Numbered from the stretch's first letter, positions 29,060 through 38,811 are shown. The stretch: 64,000 nt of DNA from Isochrysis galbana (GCA_018136815.1 CM030933.1:5844282-5908281), one strand, 5' to 3'. The notes: generated from the letters alone by a model not told the origin. Program-made: numbers and translations.

Positions 29060-30540
29060 CTAGGCTGCTTGAGTGCAGCGACGCAGCGAACAACGACGGA
29101 CAACGGAGCTGAGAACAACAGGATACACCGACTCACGAACACACCGGAATCATTCACCCAAACCAAGCAAATTATCAAGCAACCGCGACCCCAAATCACC
29201 GATAACTCAAACACGTCGCGAGAGACGGAGAGAGAGAGCGAGAGAGAGAGAGAGACTCCGCAGCGACGGCCGGAGCGTGTCTCCCTTGTAACTTCCCACG
29301 TAGCGGAGAGTCCGAAGGGGAGCGTCATGTCGCGCGACCACGGCGATCACTTTGGATACAGATCGCGACGAGATATCTTCAGGACAGAGGAAATCTTGCC
29401 GTTGAGCGTGAACCTTCTAGACGCTTCTAACGAACAACCCTGAGTAGCAACCATAGATGGGGTAAGAGTACTGTTATGAGCTCTCAGTAAGAGTAATAGC
29501 TCCAAACTGCCAAATCACTGATATTAGTTGTCGGTTGCTAGACTAATCTTAAAGGGGCTGATCTACTACTGTGACTCCTTTTACTATTAGAATTGTCGCC
29601 TCCCCCCCCCCGTCCATCCTCCATCAACATCGATACTGCATACATACATACGTAGTAGCCTCCGTCGGTCGGCTTCTTGGCTGCTACGCTCTATCTATCC
29701 TCAATCTCTAATAAGATGCGATAGGTTCATCCAACTAGTAGTACCAATCTACGCTAGAGGAGAGAGAGAGAGTTTGTGTGTGGAGTGTGAAGAGCGTAAA
29801 TCAACACACGCGTGCGCGCGCACAGGGGAGTTTTGTTGTTGGTTGGGACAACTCTCATGAGAGCTGATATTAGTGCTGATATTAGTGATAGCTTCATAGC
29901 CTTGAGAGCTGATAAGCTGTTACCCCATCTATGGTAGCAACCAAGGGGAAGAAACACCAAAGGGGCCAAGGCTTGCATGTAACCTGCATCAAGGGGAAAG
30001 ATTCCCTCACCTAAGAAGCGAACCTACATTGATCTCCAAGGGGAGATGGCAAATTTAACCTCAAATCTCGAGCGGATAGATAGAGCAACCGACTCGCTCG
30101 CCAAAAACCTTGACCGAGAAGAAAGAAGCAAGGACCTACGAGCCAAGGGTAGCGGACCTAGGGAATGTGAGAGGAAACTTCCGAACGCCAACGCGAACGC
30201 CAAACGCCGGAAGACAACGAAACCCTAACCAGGCTAAGCACAGAACCTACAAAGAACAGGCCTGGACGACAACGAAGTGAGCAAGTCCCAAGAAAGAACC
30301 GGAACCCAACAAGAAACGACAAGCCTTGCAAGAAGCTAAAGGAGCCTCCTGAAGGTACCCCGAGAGCCTGAGACAAGCGCGCAGCGAGCGACAGGCGACC
30401 TAGCTCCTTTGGGTCAAGATTGCCCGAAAGGAGGAAACCTGGAATCTAGACCTGACAAACAGGCTAGAAGGAACGAAACGAGAACTCGAATTCTAGGTCG
30501 CTAGGGACGAACCCTACCAACCTAGATGTACCTGAGCTTC
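29060..30540 (+). mobile_element. Possible retroelement leader region interrupted by a hAT MITE
   Basis: Apart from the MITE (29452-29933), this is an A-rich, purine-biased sequence unlike its neighbours, with a short frame starting MANLTSNLERIDRATDSLAK (30046-30228). The box GGGGAGATGGCAAATTTAAC here resembles GGGGAGATAGCAAATTAAAC at 60673-60692, so a second related copy may lie at 60250-60720. Composition and layout recall the untranslated leader and gag start of an LTR retroelement, but no diagnostic domain is present. It looks like an old remnant. Confidence 0.25.
29452..29933. mobile_element. hAT-type MITE with 8-bp target duplication
   Basis: Perfect 14-bp terminal inverted repeats, CATAGATGGGGTAA at each end, enclose 482 bp with no coding capacity. 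The flanks are an exact 8-bp direct repeat, GTAGCAAC (29444-29451 and 29934-29941). An 8-bp target duplication and ends starting with CA are hallmarks of the hAT superfamily. The perfect ends and duplication point to a recent insertion. No transposase-bearing parent is in the window. Confidence 0.85.
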
Positions 30541-31237
30541 ACCGTGTGGCCGCACGACGAAGGACCTGGAAATAAGAGCCTGGAAATCGCATCATCTAGG
30601 ATGAATGCGACATGTTCGAAATTTTTTACATATTTGGGCAACCAATTCGCATATATTGCACATATTTCTGACACATACACATATTTGGGCGGATTTTGAT
30701 TGAAATATCCGCCTACCCCAACGCTTGTGTGGTCTTCATGGTTTCAGTTCTACTCTCTCGAGCGATGGGGTGGGGCGATGGTTGGCCGTCTCGTCTGGGA
30801 AGAAGATGCAACATTCTTCGAAAAGGAAAAGAGAAAACCAATGGGAGATTTTTTCGTGTTTAGTGTTTATGTTTATGAAGCACTTTGCACTTTGCAATTT
30901 GCTGAAATCAAGTTGCACTTTATTTATTCTTCACTTTGTGGGGGGGGGTCCTCTGACCGGTCCTCTGTGCTCTCGCTCACATTTCCCCCCTCAAATTTCT
31001 ATCCTCTTTCTTCCTTCTTCCGGTGGAATACTTGAAAATGCCTCAGGTGCTCTCCCGCTCTGGAAATCTTCTCTCGGGGCTTCTTCCGCCCCAAGGGAGC
31101 GGGGCTTGCCGGACAAGTTGTGACACTTCTACGGCGTTATAACCCCCAACCCGGGTCTACTCATACTCTGCGCCTCCTCCTGTTTTGTTTTTGGGTCGCC
31201 CCAGCGGTTTTGGGCGAGTTGGGAGGGAAGGGAGGGA
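30541..31237. other. Spacer, no supported gene
   Basis: Contains repeated CATATTT units (about 30627-30686) and an A/T-rich segment. The frames at 30700-31123 have low-complexity, non-protein-like translations. Confidence 0.35.
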
Positions 31238-31247
31238 GGGGGGGGGG

Positions 31248-31285
<38 letters not shown>

Positions 31286-31600
31286 CGGCGACCGGCCGGC
31301 CGCTCCCCACCGAGACGCGCCGACGAGCGTCTCTCCTCCGCCCCCCCCCTCCCGCCCCCCCCCCCTTCCCCCCGGCGCAACTCCGTGCTCGCTTCCGCCC
31401 CGTCCTCTCGAGATGCGCGCGCGGCTGTCCACCAGATGAAACGAAGCGAGCCGAGCCGAGCCTTCTCGTATGCGCCCCCCCCCCCCCCCGCCCCCCCTGC
31501 CACCCCCCCCCCCCCCCCCCCCCCGCCCCCCCGGCCCCTCCCCCCCCCCGGCGCCCTGCCGTCATCTTGCCCCCCCCCCCCCCCCCATCCCAAGTTCGTC
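31238..31600 (+). repeat. Long G homopolymer followed by C homopolymers
   Basis: 31232-31284 is almost entirely G, with one C near 31248 and a final unbroken run of about 34. Then C-rich runs follow at about 31340-31372, 31478-31531 and 31570-31586. The switch from G-rich to C-rich on one strand lets the two arms pair or form quadruplexes on either strand. Assembly length of such runs is unreliable. Confidence 0.85.
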
Positions 31601-31701
31601 CCCTCGGTCTGGAGGTACTCCACCACGGCCGCACCCTTCCAGAGCGAGCGCCCCAAGTACCCGCCACCGATCGCACACCCACCCTCTCTCCCCCATCCGG
31701 T

Positions 31702-32028
31702 ATGAGGGCGGCCGCTTCCTTCTCGATGTCCAATGCAGGGCCGGTCTTCGTCATGCCTCCCTCCGTTGTGCAGCGCGCCGCCGCAGCCGCCATCGCCCAA
31801 TCCCATGCTGCGTATGCTGCCCATTCCTCGTACGGATATCCACCGCTGCCGCCGCAGCCACCCCCGCCCCCGCCGCTGCCGCCTGCCAACCACCACATGC
31901 TGCCCACTCCCAATTGGCTCTCCCATGCCGCTAGTGTCGCGCTCGCCAATCCACTGCCGGTTCAACCGTTCTCGCCTGGCTCACCAAAGAGCCCTCTGTT
32001 CTTCCACACTGGCATCAACTTTGCATGA
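31702..32028 (+). CDS. Short Ala/Pro-rich hypothetical protein
   Basis: ATG 31702 opens 108 residues: MRAAASFSMSNAGPVFVMPP, an Ala-rich helix (VVQRAAAAAIAQSHAAYAAH), a polyproline segment and a C-terminus with a PFSPGSPKSPLFF patch. The frame is open upstream through the homopolymer tracts, so the gene may start earlier, but that part is untrustworthy. I recognise no family. A phosphoprotein or a C-terminal piece of a longer protein are both possible. Confidence 0.35.
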   Translation: MRAAASFSMSNAGPVFVMPPSVVQRAAAAAIAQSHAAYAAHSSYGYPPLPPQPPPPPPLPPANHHMLPTPNWLSHAASVALANPLPVQPFSPGSPKSPLFFHTGINFA

Positions 32029-32740
32029 TGATGTCAACCTCATTGAAAATGTTGTGGCCAAGAGGAGGCACGGGGAGACCATCGAGTGCCGTGACGGCGA
32101 ACGATGTCTTCGTGATTCCATGTAATTGTTTCGCTTGTTGACGACATTGCGCACGAGCTCCTGTCTGATAACGCGCTCTGTGCATCAACATGTTCTTGCT
32201 GTGACATGCTGCATGCTCTTCCCGCGATGTACCGGAAGCCTGGGCTCCTCTGATAGTGCCCTGTTTCTCTGTGAGCTGCTGCGATTGTATCTTCTCGCTC
32301 ATCTCTTTTGCGTCCCACTCGTGAGGGGCTTGATCTTCGCCTTAGCGTCTTCCAACAACATGATGTATGAGTTCAATAGTTGAGTATGCTTCCTTCCTAA
32401 CCTGCTTCCGTCTCGTTGTGTCCATCTTCATCGCGGGTTCAGATTGTGTGAGATCCCCGTCAACGACGGAGTGCGACAAGCATGGCGTCGCCCGATATTT
32501 TTACCAAGTGTGTGTCGCAATTTTGTTGATGTCCGCTACGTGGTGCATCGTGCTGAAGCGGCAGGGTAAGAGGTGTAGGCCACAATGGATGCTCTGTCCC
32601 TCGTTTGTTTGCCTCGATCGACCTTGTGCTATGCGTTTCGGACCCATCGCGGCCTTTCCACTGAAAGGCTGATTGTTTGGAAAGAGAATCCGACATGTAT
32701 TTGAGATCGTGGTGTTTGCTGTAGTTAATGTTTCACTGGT
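32029..32740. other. Spacer, probable 3' UTR, no supported gene
   Basis: T-rich plus strand following the Ala/Pro-rich frame. Short frames on both strands give Cys/Leu-rich or Gln/Arg-rich translations without a family. Confidence 0.35.
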
Positions 32741-32791
32741 AGCCTGGTCACTCTCACTCACGCTTTTTAACAACGATTTTCCACCTCCCCG
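32741..32791 (+). repeat. R1 repeat, 5' fragment (copy 4)
   Basis: Matches the first ~50 bp of R1 (GGTCACTCTCACTCACGC, then TTTTTAACAACGATTTTCC) and then stops abruptly at CACCTCCCC. Truncated. Confidence 0.6.
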
Positions 32792-32859
32792 TGGTGGCGG
32801 CATACCGCGATATGATGCTTGGAGCGGCATCCACTTGGTGAGCAATCACGGTCTCCTGG

Positions 32860-33100
32860 CGAAGTCGCGTTCCGTCGGAAAGTGGAAAGTGTACCATCGA
32901 GGGTGACTTAGAGAGTAGAGATTGTATAGTTTATACAGTTTTATGCTAATGTTAATGTTTTATATACTACCTCCATTCCAAAACTGATTTTTTTTTCAGT
33001 TTTTTCACAGCTCCCCAAAACTTGAAATGAATCAACCGCAACTTCAACGGGGGGGTGCCGGTGCATGCTGGCTTAATGGGGTGAGGGGTGAGGAGGGGGG
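32860..33100 (+). repeat. R8 box and Stowaway-like end
   Basis: GAAGTCGCGTTCCGTC at about 32861-32876 is the R8 signature seen at 42718 and 62800. At 32967-32979, CTACCTCCATTCC followed by AAAAC resembles the CTCCCTCCGTCCC end of Stowaway/mariner MITEs. I cannot find the opposing end, so this may be a solo terminus or coincidence. Confidence 0.35.
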
Positions 33101-33594
33101 GGGGGGGCTCAGCACTCGAAATCCTATTGGAATGGGCAGTTTTTTTAATGTGGACTCGGTGTGCAAATCGGCTGACGCGAACGATTGGCGCGAAAACTCT
33201 TGGCCCGTGGCACTCGCAGCCGCATGGCGCGGTTGAAGGTGGTGGAGCCGCCGCAGCATGGCGCTCGCACTGGGGACGAGTATAATGAGTGGCAAGGGCC
33301 AGGGGGCGCAAGCAAGAAGAAGAAGAGGAGCTCACCCACTAACAATTCTCCCGGTGGGAACCATTACGCCTTTTGCCGCATCGTCGTGACTTTGCTTCTG
33401 ACAGTGAATTGAGTGCTCGCTTTTGACACGTTGTGGACAAGTTGTGGACGTGTTTGCAGGATAAGGAAGATAAGTCGGGGGGGGCCTGAGCGTTGAGCGG
33501 CTGCTGAGCGCACTGAGCACCGCTGCTGCTGCTGCGCCCGGTAGCCGGTAGGCGCAGGAGGAAGGGGGGAGTAGATCTCCGCAGGGGGGGGGGG

Positions 33595-33775
33595 GAGGCA
33601 CCGGACCATATCTTAGCCCTTTACCCCTATCCCCCTCATAGAGTAGTGCACGGGGGGAGTCGCCTGATGGCGGGGGGGGGAGATTGGCAAGATTGGCCGG
33701 GGGAGTCGCCTGATGGCGGGGGGGGGAAATTGGCAAGATTGGCCGAGGGAGTTGCCTGATGGCGGGGGGGGTGTT
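33595..33775 (-). repeat. R5 repeat, copy 2, with internal tandem array
   Basis: Inverted relative to 27948-28105 (ATATCTTAGCCCTTTACCCC at 33608-33627). From about 33654 a unit of roughly 46 bp (GGGGGAGTCGCCTGATGGCG, a G run, then a GATTGGCAAGATTGGCCG-like segment) is repeated about two and a half times. Confidence 0.7.
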
Positions 33776-33912
33776 TGTGTTTAACTCTTGAGTGAAAGTA
33801 GAGAGTAGTGGGTGCAGAGTCGCGGGCGCGGCGAGAATATTATTTTTATAGCTGCCGCTGTGATGGATCGTCTATCCAACGCCTTCTTTCGTGCATTCAC
33901 AAAGCACGCAGC

Positions 33913-34860
33913 TCAAGGAAGCCCAGTGATATGCACAATATGGTAGTCCGTTGGGGGTGGCGTTGCAAACTTGGCGTTCACTCCATAAAATCGGTCGTGC
34001 ACCTTGGCAATGGTGGTGACCTCGTCGAAGTCGTCGTCAGAAACTGTCTTGATTTCAGTGCCGGTCATCATTTTCATGTCGAACACAGCGATCTGATTGT
34101 ATCCATTCATTGTGATGTAGAGGGTTGTGCCATCAAGAAGGATGCCATCTCCAGTAAACACAAGGTAGGGCTCGCCCTCCAGATTGGTGAGCGCGACTTT
34201 GTGCGCCATACCCGAGGGCAAGACGTGGTATAGGACACCAGAGGAGCTATGCACGATGTAAAGGCTGCCGTCGGCGAGCGCCTCGATGCCATTGGCGTTG
34301 AAACCCTCGCTCTGTTCCCATTCATCAGCGAGCGCTATGACATTGAACGAGTTGGGCAGCATGTGTCCGTCACCGCTCCATGGCAGGAGATAGAATTCAG
34401 CTGCGAACGAATTGGTGAAATAAACGCCTGCATCCGTCACGATACAGTCGTTCACGAACGAGCTGCCCGCTGGGGCAATGGCCCACACACCGAGCATTGC
34501 TCCACTCTCCCCGTCGAAGGCTCTGGCCTCGCCAGATGGACCTCCCGAGACCCAGAGGATTTTGGTCATCTTGTCGTAGCAGAGACCAACGGCCGGGCGT
34601 GAAGCCATGCTCATCGACTCGTTCACAGGCAGCGCCGCGACGTGCTCCATCACCGAGCCGGATGAGGTATCGATCTTCCAGATGCGACCGTCAGCAAGAG
34701 AGCCAGCGAAGAGGTAGCTCCCCTCGCCACCGACGACGCCCTCAGGAAGCGCGTCATTCGGCAGCGCGATGGTCTTTGGGTAGCCATCCTCTGGCATCGC
34801 GCTGAAGCCGAGCACGCCGCCGAGCAACGCCGAGCCGAGAAGACAGTAGGTGCACAGCAT
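33913..34860 (-). CDS. Secreted SMP-30/gluconolactonase-like beta-propeller protein
   Basis: Intronless, 315 residues. The N-terminus MLCTYCLLGSALLGGVLGFSA is a clear signal peptide. The body has spaced propeller-like strands: GSYLFAGSLADGRIWKIDTS, a GLCYDKMTKILWVSGG strand, AFDGESGAMLGVW, VNDCIVTDAGVYFTNSFAAE, NGIEALADGSLYIVHSSSG, GILLDGTTLYITMNGYNQIA. The V-N-D-x-x-V..G..YFT.S and N-G-I-x-x-x-x-x-G-x-L-Y patterns are those of the SMP-30/strictosidine-synthase-like six-bladed propellers. Family members are often hydrolases of lactones or are non-enzymatic; I cannot assign a substrate. It is divergent from the HMA-fold gene across 324 bp. Confidence 0.75.
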   Translation of the reverse strand: MLCTYCLLGSALLGGVLGFSAMPEDGYPKTIALPNDALPEGVVGGEGSYLFAGSLADGRIWKIDTSSGSVMEHVAALPVNESMSMASRPAVGLCYDKMTKILWVSGGPSGEARAFDGESGAMLGVWAIAPAGSSFVNDCIVTDAGVYFTNSFAAEFYLLPWSGDGHMLPNSFNVIALADEWEQSEGFNANGIEALADGSLYIVHSSSGVLYHVLPSGMAHKVALTNLEGEPYLVFTGDGILLDGTTLYITMNGYNQIAVFDMKMMTGTEIKTVSDDDFDEVTTIAKVHDRFYGVNAKFATPPPTDYHIVHITGLP

Positions 34861-35184
34861 CGCTCTCGCCTCGCCTCGCCTCTCGCTCTTCCTCGCCGTA
34901 AAAATCTGGCGTTGCCGTCGTCCTCCTAAAGTAGAAGTAGGAGAAAAGACTCTCCCATTTTCCCCTCTTATTTTCTCTTCCCAGCGTGTCCTTGAAAATA
35001 ATCCTTAGAGTGCTAGAGATTGTACTCCTAGGAGTAGGAGTACCTGTAGCAAAAGACTCTTCTCTGGCGCTCGCTGACTTTTGGGACTCCTAGAATACAC
35101 TGTAGCAGTGGTACAGACGAATACAATACTTGGTGGCGTCAGAGCTTGTGAGGGGCGGCGCCGCCGCGGCCGGCCTGAACACGC
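34861..35184. promoter_or_regulatory. Divergent promoter region with palindrome
   Basis: Between two divergent starts. It contains TAAAGTA (34927-34933), the perfect 14-bp palindrome TACTCCTAGGAGTA (35023-35036) and a second GTAGGAGTACC box. TAAAGTA also occurs upstream of several other genes in the window. Function by position only. Confidence 0.4.
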
Positions 35185-35511
35185 ATGGAGTCAGAGCGGG
35201 CCCACATCGTCCTCAGAGTGCTGCACCTGACGCAGGAGGACCGGCAGACGTTACCGCGCGCACTGATGAACCTGGAAGGCGTGTGCAATGTCACCGTCGA
35301 CGTGGTGAGCGGAGTGGTGCGTGTCGACGGTGCTGCCACTGACGTTGAGCTCATGCGTGCACTCCGAGCACTTGGCAAGGAGGCTGTGGTGGTGACGCAC
35401 ACCCGCGGTCCCTACGGTGCCTCACCACGTGCGCATTCTTCGTCATCCGCGGGGCTGAGGGCTCAGCTCTTCCTCAAATTGTTGCGAAAGAACATGAACT
35501 GCTGCTCATGA
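35185..35511 (+). CDS. HMA-fold protein without the metal-binding CxxC
   Basis: 108 residues. Residues ~7-72 fit the beta-alpha-beta-beta-alpha-beta pattern of the heavy-metal-associated (copper chaperone) fold: HIVLRVLHL, helix RQTLPRALMNL, VCNVTVDVVSGVVRVDG, helix DVELMRALRALG, then EAVVVTH. The usual M-x-C-x-x-C loop is replaced by LTQEDRQ, so copper binding by that site is not expected. HMA domains without the cysteines occur in plants as protein-interaction modules. The tail is Ser/Ala-rich, ending in NMNCCS, the only cysteines apart from one in the core. The ATG at 35185 is the first in frame after a stop. Confidence 0.55.
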   Translation: MESERAHIVLRVLHLTQEDRQTLPRALMNLEGVCNVTVDVVSGVVRVDGAATDVELMRALRALGKEAVVVTHTRGPYGASPRAHSSSSAGLRAQLFLKLLRKNMNCCS

Positions 35512-36324
35512 AGTGAGCTTGACCAGCTCGTTCAAAGGCAAGACTTGTGGTCTGCCAGGGCGACGCTAGATGCTCTCCGGATATGAGATGCGAGAGTACA
35601 CTCCGTACTAGTAAGATCGAGGCTACTCCATGCATGTCTCTCCTGCTTTTGCGTGAGGCTCATTGTTGCATGGAGAGTGTCTGTTGAGCTGTTTTTTCTA
35701 ACGTGTGTTTGCGTATGTCGTGCCTCATATTTGTCATGTGCCGTGCCCCGCCGTGTGCAATTTGCGGTGCCTTGCCGTGTGCCGTGTGCCGTGCCCTAAA
35801 GTCTGCTCTCAGGTGCTGCTGATGGTGAGTTGTAATGCGGATTGCGCGCGCATGCCATGAACGTGCCATGCGCGCACACACCAACCCGCTCTCGAGTTGA
35901 GCATATGGCGTATGGGTTACTATGGGCGAGCAAGTGAGCATAAACAACTTCTTGATCATCTGTGGCCGCGCCCGCGGCGTGTGCTATCTATTTGCACACC
36001 ATCAAACATCCCTCACTCACCCTCACCCTCCCCCCTCGCCAAATAAGAGAGGAGCGAGCAAGTGCGCATTAATAAACCTTATGTGATACGTGATGTCCTC
36101 GCGGCGCACGCGCGGCACGCGACGCACGCGACTCTCTCTGTTGTTCGTGGGCTGTTGTTGGTGTGTTGGTGATTGGGCCTGGCTGTGATTGGAGTGGTGG
36201 TGCTGTGTTTGGTGTGGAGCTGTGTGTGTGGGAGTGTGGGGGACGCTGCTCTGCGAGAAAGTTGAATTGTCAGCTGCACATCCTTCGCATGCAACTCTAC
36301 CAAGCACAGGCAAGGAAGAGGGCG
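35512..36324. other. Spacer, no supported gene
   Basis: Contains a short tandem of CCGTGTGCCGTG-type units (about 35737-35803). Minus-strand frames at 35660-35959 and 36023-36303 have low-complexity His/Thr/Pro translations without a family. Confidence 0.35.
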
Positions 36325-36732
36325 TCAGGTGTGAGGGGCAGGGGAGGCGGGTGGGGGGAGGCGGGCGCACTCACTATTCTCGTGGACCACCTTCACTGCG
36401 TCGAAGGCTTCCTCGTACACCACGACGTGCTTGCCAGTGGCCTTGGAGAGGAGAGTTGCTGGCTTGTTGGGCAGCGTGGGCGCGAGCTCGTACTTGCTCT
36501 TCCAATAGTTGTGGTTGCCCCCCCCGTAGAGACGCCGCTGCTTGGCGTCGAGCACGTCCCAGTTCTTGAGAAGGTGGACGATCTCAGCACGTTTTGCGGC
36601 ATCCATGGCGCGGCTCTTGAAATCAGCCACCAGCTGATAAAAGAGTCTCTTTGCCTCCTCCCACTGCTGCGGTGTCACACCTGCAGCAGCGGAAGGGGCA
36701 TTGAGAAGGGGTGAGGGCGTCATCTGTGACAT
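36325..36732 (-). CDS. Integrase-type N-terminal (HHCC-like) region, fragment
   Basis: The translation has a helical start (QQWEEAKRLFYQLVADFKSR), a RLYGGGNHNYWKSKYEL stretch, and HVVVYEEAFDAVKVVHENS. The last part resembles the region leading into the zinc-binding HHCC domain of integrase-like proteins (KRBA2/Ginger type), where E-x-x-F-D-x-[VI]-x-x-x-H-E precedes the zinc ligands. No catalytic core is seen nearby. It may be an old transposable-element remnant or a domesticated piece. It faces the plus-strand frame at 37035 across about 300 bp. Family assignment is tentative. Confidence 0.35.
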   Translation of the reverse strand: MSQMTPSPLLNAPSAAAGVTPQQWEEAKRLFYQLVADFKSRAMDAAKRAEIVHLLKNWDVLDAKQRRLYGGGNHNYWKSKYELAPTLPNKPATLLSKATGKHVVVYEEAFDAVKVVHENSECARLPPPASPAPHT

Positions 36733-37034
36733 GCGGTGCGGGAGCGAGAGAGTGCGATATGAAGAAGAAGAAAGGATTTCCTGGGTGAGTTGCTGCCAGC
36801 GTTTTCTTCCATAAACACCCTTATCTCCATACTCTCATCGACGAGAGTCTCGTTGTAGTGTCGAAAAGTCGCAAGGCACCGCCATAAGAACGACGAGGAG
36901 GGTGAGGAGGAGGGAGGTGAGGGCAGGGGCCGCAGCGCTCGCTTCACCTCGAGCGATCTCGCTATGCTCCCTTGCACCGCGACGAGCCCGGCCGCGCAGC
37001 TCTACAGGTCGTACCGCCCTCAAGAGCATGAAGC

Positions 37035-37316
37035 ATGAAGGCGGCCGAGCTGCAGCATGAGATCGGCGCTCTTCCCCCCTGCCATCGCTTCACCTACGCC
37101 AACAGGATTCAGGCGCAGGCTCAGCTGATGTTGCGCTACAAGATAATATACAAGGAGAATATCGAGGAGGCGGTGGACGACGCGGGCGAACCTGTGGAGT
37201 TGCAATTCGAGCTCAAGAAGGCTCGTGGCTCAACAAGGACTTGCTGAACTACATGTTTCCCGATGACGACGAAGCCACCAGCGCCGCTCCAGCTGCCTGA
37301 CCGAGGTGGTGTGGGA
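37035..37316 (+). CDS. Small hypothetical protein, end uncertain
   Basis: ATG 37035 opens 70 residues (stop at 37247): MKAAELQHEIGALPPCHRFT, YANRIQAQAQLMLRYKIIYK, then an acidic ENIEEAVDDAGEPVE and QFELKK. Shortly before its stop, the frame two bases along reads GSWLNKDLLNYMFPDDDEAT and ends at TGA near 37300, which looks equally protein-like. This suggests either a short intron that I cannot place, a frameshift, or a sequence error near 37229. I do not recognise the family. The sequence is helix-rich and looks real rather than random. Confidence 0.45.
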
Positions 37317-38352
37317 GGGCGGTGTGAGCGATGAGTCATCTACAGTGCGTACTGCGTGGTGCAAGAGTGAAGGCGTGAGGCAAGTGCACGTAGCAGCGGG
37401 CTCGTGGTGGGCGGCAATGCAGCTAAAAGTGCAGCCCTATACGTGTGAGTGCGATGTGCAGCCGGCGGCACGTGTGCAGTGTTGCTGGACTCATGCTGTT
37501 GTGTCCCTCGCGGGCTGTGATGGGTGAGGAATGCACGATTGCGCTTTCGTGGAGTGAGAGGTTGTGTGGAGTGTTGATATGATGCCAACCATAAAGTTTG
37601 TCCCACATTAATCGGCACAGCGGGCACGCACCTGATACTGAGAGCAGATGTACACCGGCGGCGAGCGCCTCGCGCTACACACATGTCGCGCCATCTCGTG
37701 AAGTGTATGAGCGCTCCCTACAGTGAGTGAGTGGGAGACGAAGGAACAGAGGCAGCTCAGCAGAGGCATGGTGGGCGGTGGGCGAGGGCGTCGAGAGCTG
37801 CTCACCGGCCACGGCAGTGGTCCGGCAGTGGTCCAAGATAATGTGCCACCATGGCCTCGCGACTCCCTCTCCCTCCCGGTCCACCAGAGCCCCTACTCCT
37901 CTCGCCTCGCGCTATTGTCAGACTTTTGTACAGCCGTTTTGGGCCCACTCGACCTGCTGCGACGGTCGTGTGAGAACGACGCGTGCGCGACGGAGCAGCG
38001 CTGGCAGGGCAGTGTGCCTGCGGTTCTGTCTCACCTGTGGGAGCCCTGTGGCAGCCCGCATAGTGGCTAGGCCAGATGTGTCGGACCAGCCCGATGAAAG
38101 CGGGAGTCCTGCCGGCACTTGCCAAAAATAGAACGTCAAACTTTTGGCAACGAGGGGTAGAGTAAAGTACTCTAGAGCTAGTAGATAATGAGAACTTCTC
38201 TCTTAGGCCGTTGGTCGTCGCGTGCGGCTCACGAGAGCGAAGGCGCTGTCCACCACAATGGTAAGCGGCCGCGAGGGCGGGAGAGCGCCACGCTGTACAG
38301 CTGTCGGTGTGCCGTCTCTCTGACGGCACGGGCTTATCATTCATCTTGTACC
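37317..38352. other. Spacer upstream of the prefoldin gene
   Basis: No supported gene. 37723-38131 has overlapping frames on both strands with no family. The segment 38158-38182 holds GAGTAAAGTACTCTAGAGCT, which combines the TAAAGTA motif with a CTCTAGAG palindrome about 180 bp before the prefoldin ATG. Confidence 0.4.
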
Positions 38353-38811
38353 ATGCCCTCGCAGCCTGAGGAGGACGTCGAGGTGCGGCTAGAGGACCAG
38401 AAGGCGATCAACACCTTCGGACGGCTCAACACACGGCTTCATGAGTTGGAGGACGAGCTCAAGGAGAAGCGCTTGCTGCACGACCAGCTCGACGATGCTG
38501 CGAATGAGCTCATTCTTGCGGATGATGACGAGCCAGTCCGGTGTGCCTTGCGATGGATCAAGGTGCCCAGGCTTCACGCATGTCCACTGATACTTGCATA
38601 CTGTGGCCCTTGCAGGGTGCAATACGGGGAATGCTACTTCGAGGTACACAAGGATCGTGCGGACGAACTTTTGGAATCGCGCAAGGAGAATGTCGCCGAA
38701 GAGATATCACAATTGGAGAGTCAACTGGGAAGCATCCAAGACACGCTCAGCGCCTTGAAGAAGCAATTGTATGGGCGGTTTGGAGGAAACATCAATCTTG
38801 AGGAACAGTGA
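38353..38811 (+). CDS. PFDN4: Prefoldin subunit 4
   Basis: Two exons, 38353-38540 and 38616-38811, give 127 residues. The 75-nt intron (GTGTGC...CTTGCAG) is a multiple of three and contains no stop. Splicing it makes LILADDDEPVRVQYGECYFE, which aligns without gaps to the human PFDN4 stretch ILADDD....Y.IGDVF. Other family matches are EDQKAINTFGRLNTRLHELE at the N-terminal coiled coil, the central pair of beta hairpins, and the C-terminal coiled coil ending LKKQLYGRFGGNINLEEQ, like human LKVQLYAKFGSNINLE. Prefoldin is the cytosolic hexamer that hands unfolded actin and tubulin to the CCT chaperonin; subunit 4 is a beta-type subunit. The start MPSQPEEDVEVRLEDQ fits the family length; the frame is open further upstream. 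Confidence 0.93.
   Translation: MPSQPEEDVEVRLEDQKAINTFGRLNTRLHELEDELKEKRLLHDQLDDAANELILADDDEPVRCALRWIKVPRLHACPLILAYCGPCRVQYGECYFEVHKDRADELLESRKENVAEEISQLESQLGSIQDTLSALKKQLYGRFGGNINLEEQ

Noticed and set aside
28575-29093. 172-codon minus-strand frame
   Set aside because: Arg/Ser/Pro-rich with no recognisable family, next to repeat and possible retroelement sequence; not enough support.
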